Positions 8,671-17,814 are shown, counted from the first letter of the stretch. The stretch: DNA of 64,000 nt from CAXTKD01 sp964244885 (GCA_964244885.1 CAXTKD010000005.1:1-64000); one strand, 5' to 3'. Numbers and translations are program-made. The notes: a model not told the origin generated them from the sequence alone.

Positions 8671-9657
8671 CTAGGCGATCGTCCGCACGAAGCGGCCCGT
8701 CGCGCCAACGACGCGCGCGGGATCCTCGATATGGCTCATGTGCGACAGGCCGTCGAAGACCTGAAGCCGGGCGCCCGGCACCAGCGCGGCGATCTTGCGC
8801 GCGACCCACGCCGGCCCCTCGTCGAACTCGCCGCAGGTGACCAGCGTCGGGGCTCGGATGCCGGCGAGCGCACGCCGTCCGTCGAGGCTGGCGAAGGCGC
8901 CGGTGAACTGGAACTCGCTCGGCCCGTTCAAATAGACGTAGACGGGGTTGCGGCCGACGCGCTCGCCCTCGGCGTCGAACCATGCCGGAGTCGGATCGAG
9001 GCGGCAGAGGTGGCGGGCGTAATAGCGCTGGAGCAGCGCGCCGTAGGCGGGGTCATCGGTACGGCCGGTGCGCTTGGCGCGCGCGACCGTCGCCACCGCC
9101 TGCGGCCCGAGCTCGGCGAGCCAGACCTGCGCGGCATCCTCGAAGTCGCGCCAGCGCGTAGCGGTGCCAGCGAGGACGAGGCCGGCGACACGCTCCGGGT
9201 GCGCCGCGGCATAGGCGGGCGCCAGCATGCCGCCCCAGCTGTGGCCGAGGACGATCATCCGCCCGAAGCCGAGATGCGCGCGCAGCGCCTCGAGCTCGGC
9301 GACATAACGGTCGACGGTGTAGCGCTTGAGGTCGGCCGGGCTGTCGGAGCGGCCGCAGCCGCTCTGGTCGTAAAGAACGACCTGGCGATCGGTGGCGAGC
9401 GCCGCATAGGGGCGCATGTAGAGATGCTCGCCCGCCGGGCCGCCGTGCAGCACGACGACCGGGGTGCGCCCGGGCTTGCCGTAGACGCGGTGGTAGACGC
9501 GGCCGTTCGGGCCGGGCGCGAAACCCTCGCGGAGCGGCAGGCCCTTCGGGTCCCACAGCGCCGGGTCGGGCTGGCGGAGCCTGGCGGAACGGGCGGCGGT
9601 CGGGGCGGCGGCGACGGCGCCAAGCGCCGCGAGGAACAGCCGTCGGTCGAAGCGCAT
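8671..9657 (-). CDS. Exported alpha/beta hydrolase, prolyl aminopeptidase-like (S33)
   Basis: The 328-residue protein begins with a twin-arginine-like signal (FDRRLFLAALGAVAAAP, residues 3-19). It then shows S33/proline iminopeptidase hallmarks: oxyanion HGGPAG (71-76), DQSGCGRSD (97-105), nucleophile elbow GHSWGG with Ser140, and a likely catalytic His in LSHMSHIEDP near the C-terminus. It probably acts in the periplasm on a small peptide or ester; the substrate is not predictable. It lies 15 nt after mlaF and may be the last gene of the dnaB-alr-mla run, although a functional link is not obvious. Confidence 0.82.
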   Translation of the reverse strand: MRFDRRLFLAALGAVAAAPTAARSARLRQPDPALWDPKGLPLREGFAPGPNGRVYHRVYGKPGRTPVVVLHGGPAGEHLYMRPYAALATDRQVVLYDQSGCGRSDSPADLKRYTVDRYVAELEALRAHLGFGRMIVLGHSWGGMLAPAYAAAHPERVAGLVLAGTATRWRDFEDAAQVWLAELGPQAVATVARAKRTGRTDDPAYGALLQRYYARHLCRLDPTPAWFDAEGERVGRNPVYVYLNGPSEFQFTGAFASLDGRRALAGIRAPTLVTCGEFDEGPAWVARKIAALVPGARLQVFDGLSHMSHIEDPARVVGATGRFVRTIA

Positions 9658-9672
9658 TTTCGGTCTCCGCGG

Positions 9673-10458
9673 TCAGCCGGCCTGCACCAACCCGGTCTTG
9701 ATCGGCCCCTCGGCGCGGCCCTCGACAAACTGGTCGACGTAAGGATTGCCGCTCGAATACATCCGGTCGCGCGGCCCCTCCCAGATGATCCGGCCCTGGT
9801 AGAGCATGGCGACGCGGTGGGCGATCTTGCGGGCCGACGCCATGTCGTGGGTGATGGTGACGGCGGTGACGCCGAGATCGCGCACCAACGTGACGATCAG
9901 GTCGTTGATGACATCGGCGCGGATCGGGTCGAGGCCGGTGGTCGGCTCGTCGAAGAAGATGATCTCGGGGCGGGGCGCGATGGCGCGCGCCAAGGCGACG
10001 CGCTTCTGCATCCCGCCCGACAGCTCGTTGGGGCGCAGGTCGGCGACCTCCGGCCCCAAGCCGACGCGGGCGAGCGTCTCGATCGCCAGCGCGTGCAGGC
10101 GCTTGGGGTCGCGGTTCTTGCCCTGGGTCAGCGCGAAGGTGACGTTGCGCCAGACCGGGAGCGAATCGAACAGCGCACCGCCCTGGAACAGCATGCCGAA
10201 GCGCGCGCGATAGTCGGTGCGCGCCTGGCCCTTCAGGTTGGTGACGTCGACGCCGTCGACCAGTACACGGCCCGCATCGGGCCGCATCATGCCGAGGATG
10301 CACTTCAGCGTCACCGACTTGCCGGTGCCCGAGCCGCCGATGATCACCAAAGACTCGCCGGGCGACACGGTGAGGTTGAGGCCGTCGAGCACGGTCTTGC
10401 GGCCGAAGCGCTTGGTGACGCCCTGCATCTCGATCTTGGGAACGGACACGTCGCTCAT
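9673..10458 (-). CDS. mlaF: ABC transporter ATPase for phospholipid trafficking (MlaF-like)
   Basis: A 261-residue ABC ATPase with Walker A GGSGTGKS (residues 41-48), signature SGGMQKRVALARAI and Walker B IIFFDEPTTGLDP. Sequence type and the overlapping MlaE permease identify it as the ATPase of an MCE/Mla transporter, which moves phospholipids or other lipids between inner and outer membranes. The ATG overlaps the mlaE TGA by 4 nt (ATGA). No mlaD (MCE domain) gene is visible nearby, so the substrate-binding partner must be encoded elsewhere. Confidence 0.9.
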   Translation of the reverse strand: MSDVSVPKIEMQGVTKRFGRKTVLDGLNLTVSPGESLVIIGGSGTGKSVTLKCILGMMRPDAGRVLVDGVDVTNLKGQARTDYRARFGMLFQGGALFDSLPVWRNVTFALTQGKNRDPKRLHALAIETLARVGLGPEVADLRPNELSGGMQKRVALARAIAPRPEIIFFDEPTTGLDPIRADVINDLIVTLVRDLGVTAVTITHDMASARKIAHRVAMLYQGRIIWEGPRDRMYSSGNPYVDQFVEGRAEGPIKTGLVQAG

Positions 10459-11258
10459 CCGCCGAACGCCATCAGGGTGATGACGAGGTTCGACAGCAGG
10501 ATCAGGATGAACGCCGAGACCACCGCCGAGGTGGTGGCGCGGCCGACGCCGGCGGCGCCGCCGTTCGAGTTGAAGCCGTGGTAGCAGCCCATCATGGCGA
10601 TCGCGACGCCGAACACCGCCGCCTTGATCAGCGACATGCCGATGTCGCCGATCTCGAGATAGTGGCGGGTCACGCTGATGTAGGAGGCGGCGTTGAAGCC
10701 GAGCTTCTGCGTCGCCAGCACATAGCCGCCGAACACCCCGATGGCATTGGCGACGAGGACGAGGACCGGCAGCACGATCACCGCCGCGATGACGCGCGGC
10801 ACGATGAGATACTGATAGGGGTCGGTCCTGAGCGTGGTCAGCGCGTCGATCTGCTCGGTGACGCGCATCGTGCCGAGCTCCGCCGCCATCGCCGAGGAGA
10901 CGCGGCCGGCGACCATCAGTCCGCCGAGCACCGGGCCGAGCTCGCGGACGATCGCGATGACGGTGACGGCGGGGACGGTGGAGGAGGCGTTGAAGCGGCT
11001 GCCGCCGGTGAAGATCTGCTGCGCCAGCGCCGCGCCTGTGAAGAGCGCGGTCAGGCCGACGACGGGCAAGGAGAAATAGCCGATGGTCAGCATCTGCTCG
11101 AAGAGGCGCGCGGGGTAGTAAGGCGGACGGACGGCGGCGGCGGCGGTGCGGCCGGCGAACATCGCGACCCGGCCGATCGAGGCGAAGCCGTCGATGGTGA
11201 GCGCGCCGACGGCGGCGAGCGCCTCGACGACGGTTCGGATGATGCGCGCCCCTGTCAT
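10455..11258 (-). CDS. mlaE: MlaE family ABC transporter permease
   Basis: This 267-residue membrane protein has the MlaE/YrbE layout: an N-terminal amphipathic region, then about five hydrophobic segments with LGPVLGGLMVAGRVSSAMA and the conserved GTMRVTEQIDAL cytoplasmic helix. It is the permease partner of the adjacent MlaF ATPase in a phospholipid/MCE transporter. It overlaps alr upstream (ATGA) and mlaF downstream (ATGA), so the three are translationally coupled. Coupling to alanine racemase is a positional feature; no shared biochemistry is implied. Confidence 0.92.
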   Translation of the reverse strand: MTGARIIRTVVEALAAVGALTIDGFASIGRVAMFAGRTAAAAVRPPYYPARLFEQMLTIGYFSLPVVGLTALFTGAALAQQIFTGGSRFNASSTVPAVTVIAIVRELGPVLGGLMVAGRVSSAMAAELGTMRVTEQIDALTTLRTDPYQYLIVPRVIAAVIVLPVLVLVANAIGVFGGYVLATQKLGFNAASYISVTRHYLEIGDIGMSLIKAAVFGVAIAMMGCYHGFNSNGGAAGVGRATTSAVVSAFILILLSNLVITLMAFGG

Positions 11259-12295
11259 GCGTAGCGGCGCTGATAGCGGGGGCCGAGGCCGGTCAGCAAC
11301 TCATATTGCGTCAGGCCCGACGCGGCGCTCTCGGCGGGAAGGTCGTAGGCGATGTCGATCCAGTCGCCTTCCGAGACCGGTCCGGCGTCGGTGACGTCGA
11401 TCGCGGTCAGGTCCATCGAGACGCGGCCGAGCACCGGGCAGGCGACTCCATCGACGATCGCGTGCCCGCGCCCGGCGGAGAAGGCGCGCAGATAGCCGTC
11501 GGCGTATCCGAGGTTGAGGACGGCGACGCGGGTCGGGCGCGCGGCGGTGAAGGTCGCGCCGTAGCCGACATGCTCGCCGGCGGCGATGTCGCGGCGCTGG
11601 ACGATCTGCGCCTGCGGCGTGACGACCTGCGCGACATGGCCCTCGGCGGCGGGATGCGGAACGCCACCGTAGAGGCCAAGGCCGGGGCGGGTGAGATCGA
11701 AGTGATAGTCCGCGCCGAGGCAGATGCCGGCGGAATTGGCGAGCGCGCGGCGCGCGGTGGTCGGCACCGACAGGAAGGCGGCGCGCTGCATCTCGTTCAT
11801 CGCGCTACCCGGCTCGTCGGCGCAGGCGAGATGGCTGTGGAGCGTGTCGAGCGCCAGGCCGTCGAGCAGGCCGGTGCGCGCCTCGGCGACCGACAGCCCC
11901 AGGCGGTTCATGCCGGTGTCGACCATGACATCGCACGGCCGGCCCGGCGCCGCCTCGCGCCAGCGCACGACCTGGAGAGGCGTGTTTAGGACGGGCGTGG
12001 CGATCGGCCTTTCGGCGAGCGCGTCGCCCATGTCGGCGGGCAGGATGCCGTGCAGGACCTTGAGGCTCAGCCCCGCGCCGAGCGGCTGGAGCGCGCGCGC
12101 CTCGTCCCACGTGGCGACGAAGAACTCGCGGCAGCCGGCCTTCGCCAGCGCCGCGACTACCGCCTTCGCGCCAAGCCCATAGCCATCGGCCTTGACCGCC
12201 GCGCCGCAGGCGGCCGGGCCCGATGCTCGCGCGAACCAGCGCCAGTTGGCGACGAGCGCGGCGAGATCGATCGAGAGGCGCAAGGGGGCAGACAT
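11255..12295 (-). CDS. alr: Alanine racemase
   Basis: Starting at MSAPLRLSIDLAAL gives 346 residues, typical for PLP-dependent alanine racemase, which supplies D-alanine for peptidoglycan. The PLP lysine is in AAVKADGYG (Lys35), and the opposing catalytic Tyr is in HVGYGATF near residue 243. A longer in-frame start adds a basic, unconserved leader and was rejected. It lies between a DUF1801 gene and mlaE in a run that begins with dnaB. The 106-bp gap before it contains no clear terminator. Confidence 0.95.
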   Translation of the reverse strand: MSAPLRLSIDLAALVANWRWFARASGPAACGAAVKADGYGLGAKAVVAALAKAGCREFFVATWDEARALQPLGAGLSLKVLHGILPADMGDALAERPIATPVLNTPLQVVRWREAAPGRPCDVMVDTGMNRLGLSVAEARTGLLDGLALDTLHSHLACADEPGSAMNEMQRAAFLSVPTTARRALANSAGICLGADYHFDLTRPGLGLYGGVPHPAAEGHVAQVVTPQAQIVQRRDIAAGEHVGYGATFTAARPTRVAVLNLGYADGYLRAFSAGRGHAIVDGVACPVLGRVSMDLTAIDVTDAGPVSEGDWIDIAYDLPAESAASGLTQYELLTGLGPRYQRRYA

Positions 12296-12401
12296 CGGTT
12301 GGCGAGCGATACGGGCGGGGGGGCGGATTGGCAACGCGAAGCGATCCCTCCCTCTCTCGCTACGCGGGCTCCTCCGGCTCCCCTCCATAGGGAGGGGCCA
12401 T

Positions 12402-12740
12402 CTAGGCGAGGACTTCGCGAATCCCCTCGCGGATCGCCCCGATCGGCAGCGCGGCGGTGTCGCGGACGTTGAGGCAGCCCTTGCCTTGCTTCAGCTTGGG
12501 GTCGGTCGCGACGATGCGCGACACGAGGTCGACGTTGCGCAGGTAGAGCGAAAGGTAGGACTTCTGGCTGGCGGCGGCGAACCAGCGCTCGCCGCGCTGA
12601 AACACCGGCATCTTCCATTCGATGCGCTCGGCGATGTCGGGCCATTCGGCGTGCGCCGCATCTCGTATCGCCGACAGCCGCGCGGCGCGCTCGGGCGGGA
12701 GCGCCGCGATATAGGCGTCGACTTCGGCGCTACGGCTCAT
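12402..12740 (-). CDS. DUF1801 (YdhG-like) domain protein
   Basis: The 112-residue protein from MSRSAEVDAYIAALPPER fits the DUF1801 family: EWKMPVFQRGERWFAAAS and SYLSLYLRN are typical. These are small cytoplasmic proteins of the YdhG/CyaY-like fold with no settled function. Its ATG overlaps the dnaB TGA (ATGA), so its translation is coupled to the replicative helicase gene. Longer starts into dnaB were rejected because that sequence is only the dnaB frame shifted. Confidence 0.85.
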   Translation of the reverse strand: MSRSAEVDAYIAALPPERAARLSAIRDAAHAEWPDIAERIEWKMPVFQRGERWFAAASQKSYLSLYLRNVDLVSRIVATDPKLKQGKGCLNVRDTAALPIGAIREGIREVLA

Positions 12741-14230
12741 TCGTAGCGGCGCTCGGGGATATAGGCGTCGCTCGCCATGTCGCTGAACTTGGTGCTTTCC
12801 TTGTGGAACATCAGGTCGACGATGCCGGTGGCGCCGTGGCGCTGCTTGCCGACGATGCACTCGGCGCGGCCACGGATGCGCTCCCCCTTTTCGAGCCAGG
12901 CGGTGAACTTCTCGCTGCCCTCCTCGGGCTTCTTCTGCATGTGATAATATTCCTCGCGGTAGACGAAGAGGACGATGTCGGCGTCCTGCTCGATCGTGCC
13001 CGATTCGCGAAGGTCGGCGAGCTGGGGGCGCTTGTCCTCGCGTTGCTCGACCGCGCGGCTGAGCTGCGAGAGGGCGAGGACGGGGACGTTCAGTTCCTTG
13101 GCGAGGGTCTTCAGCCCGCGGGTGATCTCGGAGATTTCCTGCACCCGGTTGTCGCCCGAATTGCGGCCTGACCCGGTCAGGAGCTGGAGGTAATCGACGA
13201 CGATCAGGCCGACGCCCTTCTGGCGCTTGAGACGGCGCGCCCGGGTGCGGAGGGCGGCGATCGTCAGGCCGGGGGTGTCGTCGATGTAGAGCGGCAGATC
13301 CTGGAGGTCGGCTGCCGAGCGCGCGAGGCGGCGGAACTCGTCCTGATTGATCTTGCCCATGCGAAGCGCCTCGGACGAAATGCCCGACTGCTCGGCGAGG
13401 ATGCGAGTCGCGAGCTGGTCGGCGGACATTTCGAGGCTGAAGAAGGCGACTCCGGCGCCCGACGACTCGTGCGGCGAGTCGCTCACCTCGCGGTCGCGGA
13501 TCAGGCGCTGTGCGGCGGAAAAGGCGATGTTGGTGGCGAGCGCGGTCTTGCCCATCGCGGGACGGCCGGCGAGGATCACAAGGTCCGAGCGGTGGAGGCC
13601 GCCGAGCTTGGCGTTCAAGCCCTCCAGCCCGGTGGTGATGCCCGACAGGTGGCCGCCCGACTTCAAGGCGCGCTCGGCCATCTGGACCGCGAGGTGCGCC
13701 GACTGGCGGAAATCCTTGGCGGTGCCGCCGACGTCGCCCTGCTCGGCGACCTGGTAGAGCGCCATTTCGGCGTCGGAAATCTGCTGCTGCGGCTCGATGT
13801 CGCCGGCGGTGTCGACCGCGGCGGTGACCATGTCGCGCCCGACGACGATCAGCGAGCGGAGGAGGGCGAGGTCGTAGATCTGCTGCGCGAAGTCGTTAGC
13901 GGCGATCAGCGCGGCGGAATTCTGCGTGAGATCGGCGAGATAGGCGGCGCCGCCGGCGGTCGCGAGGTCGGGATCGGTGTCGAACAACGGCTTCAGAGTC
14001 ACCGGAGTCGCGATCATGTTTCGGTCGATGAGCTTCAGGATCGCGGCGTAGATGCGGCCGTGGACGGGGACGTGGAAGTGCTCGGGCCGGATCTTGAGCT
14101 GGACGTCCTCCGCCAGGCGGTTGTCGATGAGCAGCGCGCCCAAGAGTGCCTGCTCGGCGGCGTCGTTATGCGGAAGCGAGACCGCGGCGGGCGGCTCGGA
14201 CGGGACGGGACGCAGATGCGGAGTGACCAT
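12737..14230 (-). CDS. dnaB: Replicative DNA helicase DnaB
   Basis: The chosen ATG (MVTPHLRPVPSE) gives 497 residues with the N-terminal DnaB domain (NDAAEQALLGALL, about residues 22-34) and the RecA-like helicase domain with Walker A AGRPAMGKT (221-229) and downstream VDYLQLL. It is the hexameric helicase that unwinds the replication fork. No intein is present. It is the first gene of the minus-strand run dnaB-DUF1801-alr-mlaE-mlaF. A perfect DnaA box lies about 80 bp upstream of the start. Confidence 0.97.
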   Translation of the reverse strand: MVTPHLRPVPSEPPAAVSLPHNDAAEQALLGALLIDNRLAEDVQLKIRPEHFHVPVHGRIYAAILKLIDRNMIATPVTLKPLFDTDPDLATAGGAAYLADLTQNSAALIAANDFAQQIYDLALLRSLIVVGRDMVTAAVDTAGDIEPQQQISDAEMALYQVAEQGDVGGTAKDFRQSAHLAVQMAERALKSGGHLSGITTGLEGLNAKLGGLHRSDLVILAGRPAMGKTALATNIAFSAAQRLIRDREVSDSPHESSGAGVAFFSLEMSADQLATRILAEQSGISSEALRMGKINQDEFRRLARSAADLQDLPLYIDDTPGLTIAALRTRARRLKRQKGVGLIVVDYLQLLTGSGRNSGDNRVQEISEITRGLKTLAKELNVPVLALSQLSRAVEQREDKRPQLADLRESGTIEQDADIVLFVYREEYYHMQKKPEEGSEKFTAWLEKGERIRGRAECIVGKQRHGATGIVDLMFHKESTKFSDMASDAYIPERRYE

Positions 14231-14308
14231 ATGGCGCTTATCGCAGCAACGCCGATTCGCCGCCACCGCGCCGGCCAAAATAGCCGGGGACGAATGCGGG
14301 GACGGTCA

Positions 14309-14317
14309 TGTGGATAA
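14309..14317 (-). promoter_or_regulatory. Perfect DnaA box upstream of dnaB
   Basis: The plus strand reads TGTGGATAA, the exact complement of the consensus DnaA box TTATCCACA. It lies in the 139-bp divergent gap, 79 bp upstream of the dnaB start and 53 bp upstream of the LuxR-VOC gene. DnaA control of dnaB is a plausible inference from position; a single 9-mer can also occur by chance. Confidence 0.5.
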
Positions 14318-14369
14318 CTGCGCGGGCACGGGTAGGGAAATATCTGACCGCACCCGTTAAACCATAGGC

Positions 14370-15032
14370 ATGACACGCGAACGCGGGCGACCGCCCCATC
14401 CCGATCAGCTTACCCCCGCCGAGTGGCGCGTCGTCGAGGCGGTACGCCACGGCCTGACCAACCGAGCCATCGCCGAGCGCCAAGGCGTCAGCATCGATGC
14501 GGTGAAATTTCACGTCTCCAACGCCCTCGGCAAGCTCGGACTGGCGAGGCGGTCCGAGCTTCGCCAATGGGAGGGGGTTCGTCTTGACAGCGAAATGGCG
14601 CGGCATCGCCGGGGTGACGACGATGGCGTGGCGCTGGGGGCGCTCGGGCAAGTGGCTCGCAGCGTCGCCGATATCGATGCGGCGACGTGCTGGTACCGCG
14701 ATGTCCTCGGGCTGCCGCACCTCTACAGCTTTGGGGGACTGGCGTTCTTCGACTGCGATGGCGTGCGACTTCTGCTGTCTCAGGAGGGCGGCGCGGCGGC
14801 ATCGATCCTGTATTTTCGAGTCGCCGATATCCATGCGGCGCAGCGGCGGCTCGAAAGTCGCGGCGCGCGCTTCGTGAGCGCACCCCACCTCATCCACACG
14901 CACGGCGACGGCGTCGAGGAATGGATGGCCTTCCTCCACGATAACGAAGACCGCCCGCTGGCGCTGATGTCACAAATCCAGCCGGTCACGGCACTACAGG
15001 GCAAGGAAAAGCGGGATGATCGAGATGCGTGA
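14370..15032 (+). CDS. LuxR-type HTH fused to a VOC (glyoxalase-fold) domain
   Basis: The 220-residue protein joins two domains. Residues about 10-65 are a LuxR/GerE-type HTH (LTPAEWRVVEAVRHGLTNRA, then VSIDAVKFHVSNALGKLGL). Residues about 83-207 are a vicinal-oxygen-chelate fold (VARSVADIDAATCWYRDVLG, ILYFRVADIHAAQRRL, then a C-terminal half). There is no receiver or autoinducer domain, so the VOC module probably binds the signal. The 3' end overlaps the next gene, an exported VOC protein, by 17 nt, which suggests a functional pair. Whether the VOC part still binds metal or is only a ligand sensor cannot be told here. Confidence 0.8.
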   Translation: MTRERGRPPHPDQLTPAEWRVVEAVRHGLTNRAIAERQGVSIDAVKFHVSNALGKLGLARRSELRQWEGVRLDSEMARHRRGDDDGVALGALGQVARSVADIDAATCWYRDVLGLPHLYSFGGLAFFDCDGVRLLLSQEGGAAASILYFRVADIHAAQRRLESRGARFVSAPHLIHTHGDGVEEWMAFLHDNEDRPLALMSQIQPVTALQGKEKRDDRDA

Positions 15033-15495
15033 TATCAGATTTGCAGGCCATTTGGCTCTGGCTGCGGCGCTCATCCTTGGCGAAACTGCCTTCGCGTCGC
15101 CGCCGGTTGGCCTATCGGTCGGGCTCGGCGGGCGACAGTTCCAGCAGGTCGCGGTGACGACCACCAACCTCGGGCGCGCGATCAGCTTTTACCGTGACTC
15201 GTTGGGGCTGCCGATGCTGTTCGTCGCCAATAATATGGCGTTCTTCGATGTGGCGGGCACGCGCTTGATGGTCGCGCTCGATCCTGCGCGAGCGGAAGCG
15301 GCCTCGACCTCGATTCTCTATTTCGACGCACCCCATTTCGACGTGCAGCTCGCACGGCTCAAAGGGCTGCGCGCTACTTTGGTTGGCGGTGTCGAAGTCG
15401 TCGACCGCCGCGACGGTCGCCAGCTGATGCTTCAGCAGTTTACCGATCCCGACGGCAACGCCCTGGCGATCATGGGCTGGGCACCGAGGCGCTGA
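15016..15495 (+). CDS. Exported VOC (glyoxalase-fold) protein
   Basis: The 159-residue product starts with a signal-like segment (FAGHLALAAALILGETAFAS, residues 9-28) with a plausible AFA/S cleavage, then a single VOC domain: VAVTTTNLGRAISFYRDSLG, IMGWAPRR at the end. VOC proteins with secretion signals are uncommon; most are cytoplasmic lyases, dioxygenases or resistance proteins. It overlaps the LuxR-VOC gene by 17 nt and the two VOC domains resemble each other (ILYF repeated in both), so they may be paralogues binding the same kind of ligand, one periplasmic and one on a DNA-binding protein. The substrate is unknown. Confidence 0.75.
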   Translation: MIEMRDIRFAGHLALAAALILGETAFASPPVGLSVGLGGRQFQQVAVTTTNLGRAISFYRDSLGLPMLFVANNMAFFDVAGTRLMVALDPARAEAASTSILYFDAPHFDVQLARLKGLRATLVGGVEVVDRRDGRQLMLQQFTDPDGNALAIMGWAPRR

Positions 15496-17814
15496 CTAAG
15501 GCACGCCACACGTCGCGCGCAGCGCCCCGATCAGGTCGCCGACATGCGGCAGGTGCTCGCGCTCGGCGTCGAGGATGGCGGTGAAGGCCTTGGTCTTGAG
15601 CGCCGCCAGCACCCACGGTTCGGGCGGCTCGGGGGCGGTGCTCGCGACGATGTCGATCAGGCGGTCGGCGGCGTGGAGGCGGCCCCAGAGATAGTCGTGC
15701 TCGCGCCAGGCGCGCGAGAAGAAGGCGCCGAAGCCGTTGAACTGCGCGCCCTTGAGCGCCGTCGGCTTGCCGTCGACGTGGAGCGCCTTGGCGTCGTCGG
15801 GCGAGATGCGATCGACCTTGACCGCGTCGAACTCGTCGAAGCCCTCGCCCTGCAGCAGCGGCAGCGTGACGATGTCGTAGAAGGGGAAGCCGAGCCAGGC
15901 GAGGAGCAGCGCGCGGCGGTGCGCCGGGTCGAGGTCCTTGTCGGCAAGCGCTCCGGCGAAAGCAGCCTCGGCCTGCGCGTCGAGCGCCGCGAGCTTCAGC
16001 GCGGCGCCGAGCGCGGCAAGCGCGGCGGCGGGATTGGCGAGCACATCGGGCAGCGCCTGCGCCCCGAGGAAGGCCGGGGTTCGGCGGTCGAGGAAAGGGG
16101 CGAGCTGGGCGTAGAGCGCGGTCTTGAAGCGGTCGAGCGCGCCGCGCGCCGCGTTCGCCGGAAGCTCGGCGACGATCTCGTTCAGCCGCCGGATGACGAA
16201 GCGCAGGCGGCGGACGCGGAACGGCAGGTCGAAGCCGCGCAGGAAGGCGATCGTCTCGGGCGGCAGCGATTCGCGGCCCGAGGCGGCCACACGGTCGACG
16301 CCGATGCTCCGGGCATGATCCCAGACCTTGGCGTTGACGGCGCCCGCCCGCTCAACCGCCGCGGGGCCTCCGGCGAGCGTCAGCGTGCAGGAGACCCAAT
16401 CGACGACTTGGCCGATCTTCAAATGGCCGTAGGCGGCGAAAGCGTAGCCCGCGTCGTGCGCGGCGGCGGTCTGCAGCTTGTCGCGCCAGATCGCGAGCCG
16501 CTCGGGCGTCGCGCTGCGGACCGTCATCCCAAGCGCGCGCTCGATCGCCGCATCGACCTCATCGCGCATGCTGGCGACGATTCGGCGGAGGCGGCGGACG
16601 CGCTCCGACAGGTTGTTCAGCGATTCGACCGCGTCGCGGATCGGCTGCTCGCGCGGGATGTCGGAGAGCGCGCGAAGGATGGTGGTGAGAAAGCCGGGGG
16701 GCTCGCCGGCCGACGCCTTCCCCGCGCCGATCAGCCGGCCGCCGGGCTTTGGATCGATATAGACGAAGCGGCGGTCGACCTCGCGGTGCGCCGGGCGGTT
16801 GCCGAGCGCTTCGATCGCCGGGCGGAAGGGCGCGTTGTTGAGCACCGAGCCATCGATCAGGATCGCGCCTTCCGGGTTGCTGGCGCGGCGCGGGAAGGTG
16901 GTGGCGAGAAAGGCGTCCCGGTCCGCCCAGCCGTGGCCGAGCTCGAGCAGCACGCCGTCCAGTTCGCGGACGCCGAAGGGCGGAAAGGCGCCGGGGAAGG
17001 AGGCGGTGGCGCGCGCCGCGAAGGCAAGGCTGGCGCGGCTGCCGATGGCGCGTTCGCCGCCTTCGGCCGGCCGGCCGTCGTCGCGGAAGGCGACGACCAG
17101 CCGGTGCTCGGTCTCGACGATCTCGGGCGGCGAGTGGATGACCAGCCGCTCCGGGTAGCCGCGGAAATCGGTGACGGTGACCTTGAGATCAAGCGGCTGG
17201 CCGGGGGGCAGCAGCGGCTTGCCGCGCTGGCCCGCCTCCATCGCGCCCAGCGCCTTGTAGAGCACTTTTGTGAAGCCGGGGCCGGAGAACGGTGGCTCGA
17301 ACCAGCGCGAGCGGATGAAGCGCGACAGCTTCACCGTCACCTCGTCGCGGGTCTCGCGCTCCGGGATGCTGTCGACGTCGAGCGCCTTGCCGCCCGCCAG
17401 CCAGACCAGCGGCGCGGCGTAGAATTTGGAGAAGCGCGAGCTCGGCGCGGCGTCGGGGTCGAGCAACCGCTCGATGTCGGCGTCGTCGAGCCAGAGGTCG
17501 CGGAGCGGCTCCATGTCGTGCCCGCCGGCGATGGCGTGGGCGAGGAAGACGCCGTTGATCCCGCCCGCCGACGCACCCGCGATGATGTCGACGAGGACTC
17601 GAATGTCGACTTGCGGGGCGAGATGGTCCAGCAGCGCGGCATAGGCCGCCTCGCTGTCCTCGAGCGCCGCCGGCGCCCCGGCGCAGCGCCGGTCCTGCGC
17701 GGCGCGCGAGGCACGGAGGAGCTTCCATACCTCCTTGACGATCCCGTGCATGTAGATCGCGAGGCTGACCCCGCCGTAGCAGACCAGCGCCAGCCGAAGC
17801 TCCTTCTCGCGCAA
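15496..17814 (-). CDS. Patatin-like phospholipase family protein (DUF3376 type)
   Basis: The protein has the N-terminal oxyanion strand LALVCYGGVSLAIYMHG, the Ser nucleophile in GASAGG (Ser82) and the catalytic Asp in IDGSVLNNAP (near residue 321), so it is a patatin-fold serine hydrolase with a long C-terminal extension of the DUF3376 type. It presumably hydrolyses lipid acyl esters. I chose the TTG start (MREKELRLALV, 772 residues) because GGAGGA lies 6 nt upstream and homologues usually begin this way; a GTG ten codons earlier is the alternative. No signal peptide is seen. The stop directly abuts that of the convergent VOC gene. Confidence 0.85.
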   Translation of the reverse strand: MREKELRLALVCYGGVSLAIYMHGIVKEVWKLLRASRAAQDRRCAGAPAALEDSEAAYAALLDHLAPQVDIRVLVDIIAGASAGGINGVFLAHAIAGGHDMEPLRDLWLDDADIERLLDPDAAPSSRFSKFYAAPLVWLAGGKALDVDSIPERETRDEVTVKLSRFIRSRWFEPPFSGPGFTKVLYKALGAMEAGQRGKPLLPPGQPLDLKVTVTDFRGYPERLVIHSPPEIVETEHRLVVAFRDDGRPAEGGERAIGSRASLAFAARATASFPGAFPPFGVRELDGVLLELGHGWADRDAFLATTFPRRASNPEGAILIDGSVLNNAPFRPAIEALGNRPAHREVDRRFVYIDPKPGGRLIGAGKASAGEPPGFLTTILRALSDIPREQPIRDAVESLNNLSERVRRLRRIVASMRDEVDAAIERALGMTVRSATPERLAIWRDKLQTAAAHDAGYAFAAYGHLKIGQVVDWVSCTLTLAGGPAAVERAGAVNAKVWDHARSIGVDRVAASGRESLPPETIAFLRGFDLPFRVRRLRFVIRRLNEIVAELPANAARGALDRFKTALYAQLAPFLDRRTPAFLGAQALPDVLANPAAALAALGAALKLAALDAQAEAAFAGALADKDLDPAHRRALLLAWLGFPFYDIVTLPLLQGEGFDEFDAVKVDRISPDDAKALHVDGKPTALKGAQFNGFGAFFSRAWREHDYLWGRLHAADRLIDIVASTAPEPPEPWVLAALKTKAFTAILDAEREHLPHVGDLIGALRATCGVP

